Part shown: piece after piece, positions 7,488 to 8,491 of the stretch
How positions within the stretch are numbered: position 1 is the stretch's first letter
How the letters are laid out: each line of letters begins with the position of its first letter
Origin: Betaproteobacteria bacterium TMED156
GTDB taxonomy: Bacteria > Pseudomonadota > Gammaproteobacteria > Burkholderiales > Burkholderiaceae_A
NCBI GenBank assembly: GCA_002171155.1
Contig: NHHF01000069.1
Span: 1 to 8,491, forward strand
Reading direction: 5' to 3'
Length of the DNA stretch: 8,491 nt
Position numbers and translations under genes: made by a program
The notes under the pieces: generated by a model
Database searches by the model: none
Seen by the model: the letters and a program-made list of their open reading frames with translations, nothing else
What the model was told of the DNA's origin: nothing

Positions 7488-8491
7488 ATGTTTAAATTAA
7501 ATGGAACTGAATATTCATTAGAAGAAGTTACTTCAGCTGCTGAAAGTTCTAATCTTTCTGTTGATGAATATGTAAACGAATTTGGTCTTGAAACTGTAGA
7601 AGTTACAGACGAAATACAAACAACCCCAACTGAGGGAAAGACAAACGGTGCTGTGGCAAAGGGTGCAACTGCAACACCGAAAACCGGGCAAGCACCCGAG
7701 AATACGGAATCAGACTCGGCAAATACTTTATTGGAATTACAAAAAGACGTAGCTAAATACGGTGAATTAGATACATCTCGAGATGCTATATTGGCAAGAC
7801 GTAGGCTTAGCAGATTTGAAGATAAATTAATTTCTTCTCAAACTATAGATCTTGAAGAAGTTATTGTAACCGGCTTTGGAGATAACACGCCTATTACTAG
7901 AGAAGAATGGTCTAAGCTAGATAATAGATTAAAAAATCAAAATAAATATAAAGATGCTTTTGCTAAAGGCGAACTTACAAAAGCAGATGTTCAACGTGCT
8001 CAATACGAAGGTTATGTAGGTGAAGAATCTGGAGCTAGATCTTTAATAGATAACATAGCTAATGCTAACGCTAACATACCAGAGCAAGAGATAACTAATA
8101 AAACATATGAAGTTTATTTTGAAAAAACCCCGGGTGGTGGTACTGGCTGGATCGATGCTCCTGTAGACTTAGGTACTACCACTGTTACTCCAGGTGGAAC
8201 TGTTCAAGTAAACACAAGGGCTGCTACTAAAGAAGAAAAAGAACAGAGAATTTATGATGCTGCTATTGCTGCCAATTTAAATGACCAAGGCGCAAAAGAT
8301 TACGTTGCTTTGTATAATCAATATCAAGACAAAGGTACATTAAACCCTTTAAATGATTATCAAAAAGAATCTATACCAACTGCAAATCAACAAGCTTTAT
8401 ATACTATAGAAAATAGAAATAAAGAATTAATTGCTAATAACTATAATGAAGACGTTCAAAATCTTGCAAGTGTATTATTAAAAGAAACTCC
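7488..8491 (+). CDS. N-terminal part of a large internal virion protein, 3' end beyond window
   Basis: The ATG at 7488 lies 6 nt after the previous stop (leader TATATT). The frame stays open to the window end, giving 334 complete codons and no stop. Residues 1-35 (MFKLNGTEYSLEEVTSAAES then NLSVDEYVNEFGLE) match a short motif, aromatic-x-L-N-G then S/T-L-E-E...A...S-x-D-E-Y, that I recall at the N-terminus of large marine-phage virion proteins. It may be a capsid-packing or assembly tag. Residues 45-78 are a disordered Thr/Pro/Gly/Glu-rich linker (EGKTNGAVAKGATATPKTGQ, 49-68) encoded by unusually GC-rich DNA. After that come mostly charged helical segments, a stretch DLEEVIVTGFGDN (121-133), and a Gly/Thr-rich patch around TPGGGTGWIDAP. 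In short-tailed phages the largest late gene near the ejection proteins often encodes an internal protein, sometimes with a lytic transglycosylase or other enzyme further in. None of that is visible here, so the overall function is an inference. Confidence 0.7.
   Translation, partial: MFKLNGTEYSLEEVTSAAESSNLSVDEYVNEFGLETVEVTDEIQTTPTEGKTNGAVAKGATATPKTGQAPENTESDSANTLLELQKDVAKYGELDTSRDAILARRRLSRFEDKLISSQTIDLEEVIVTGFGDNTPITREEWSKLDNRLKNQNKYKDAFAKGELTKADVQRAQYEGYVGEESGARSLIDNIANANANIPEQEITNKTYEVYFEKTPGGGTGWIDAPVDLGTTTVTPGGTVQVNTRAATKEEKEQRIYDAAIAANLNDQGAKDYVALYNQYQDKGTLNPLNDYQKESIPTANQQALYTIENRNKELIANNYNEDVQNLASVLLKET
7621..7720 (+). other. GC-rich island inside the 7488 gene
   Basis: By hand count 56 of these 100 bases are G or C, against about a third in the surrounding sequence. 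It uses codons rare elsewhere in the window (CCG, GGG, CCC, ACG, TCG, GAG). It encodes the Thr/Pro/Gly linker at residues 45-78. Two short inverted pairings are visible: CGGTG (7646-7650) with CACCG (7675-7679), and GGGTGC (7661-7666) with GCACCC (7692-7697). They overlap, so both cannot form at once. The composition break is certain; any role as a DNA or RNA signal is speculative. Confidence 0.6.

Noticed and set aside
7682..7698. A small GC hairpin (CGGG...CCCG) as a terminator
   Set aside because: The stem is only 4 bp, no T-run follows, and it lies inside a coding region that continues.
1..8491. CRISPR arrays, tRNAs, insertion sequences, defence or retroelement genes
   Set aside because: Both strands are explained by tightly packed + strand structural genes. 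I saw no regularly spaced repeats, cloverleaf-like segments, terminal inverted repeats or reverse-transcriptase/nuclease motifs.

Overview
This window looks like part of the late structural module of a tailed, probably short-tailed (podovirus-like) phage. It holds seven genes, all on the + strand, packed with gaps of 2 to 30 nt and no convincing promoter or terminator between them, so they are probably co-transcribed. About a third of the bases are G or C, and AGA is the dominant arginine codon. Most starts lie behind A/T-only leaders such as AAATTAAAAAAA instead of a Shine-Dalgarno site. That leader style is typical of Bacteroidetes and their phages, and several proteins resemble, from memory, ones recurring in marine viral metagenomes. 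My best guess is a marine Bacteroidetes (flavobacterial) phage. The host assignment is an inference: other AT-rich marine hosts are not excluded.

Layout. Bases 2-2356 are the 3' part of a large tail/structural protein that is already open at the window edge. Bases 2369-3184 encode a fibre-like protein with a glycine-rich repeat. Bases 3215-4642 encode a beta-rich, propeller-like tail protein of the kind seen in crAss-like and other marine phages (muzzle/nozzle type). Bases 4648-5085 encode a small cupin. Bases 5088-5813 encode an Ala/Gln-rich, coiled-coil candidate internal-virion (ejection) protein. Bases 5913-7481 encode a charged, unrecognised virion-type protein. Bases 7488-8491 are the N-terminal third or so of a probably very large internal virion protein that runs off the window.

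How they fit together. The first four genes look like outer tail or tail-tip parts (nozzle halves, fibre, cupin accessory). The last three look like internal proteins that would leave with the DNA. No enzyme, defence gene, tRNA, CRISPR array or mobile element is visible.

The observations most worth following are four. (1) A coding-quality -1 frame extends the 5088 gene to a stop at 5899. (2) A sharply GC-rich, disordered linker lies inside the last gene. (3) Two tail-type proteins that look related in role sit on either side of the fibre-like gene. (4) A smaller GC-rich island lies inside the first gene. No wholly new system is evident. Functions are assigned by motif memory and context, with no database search behind them.
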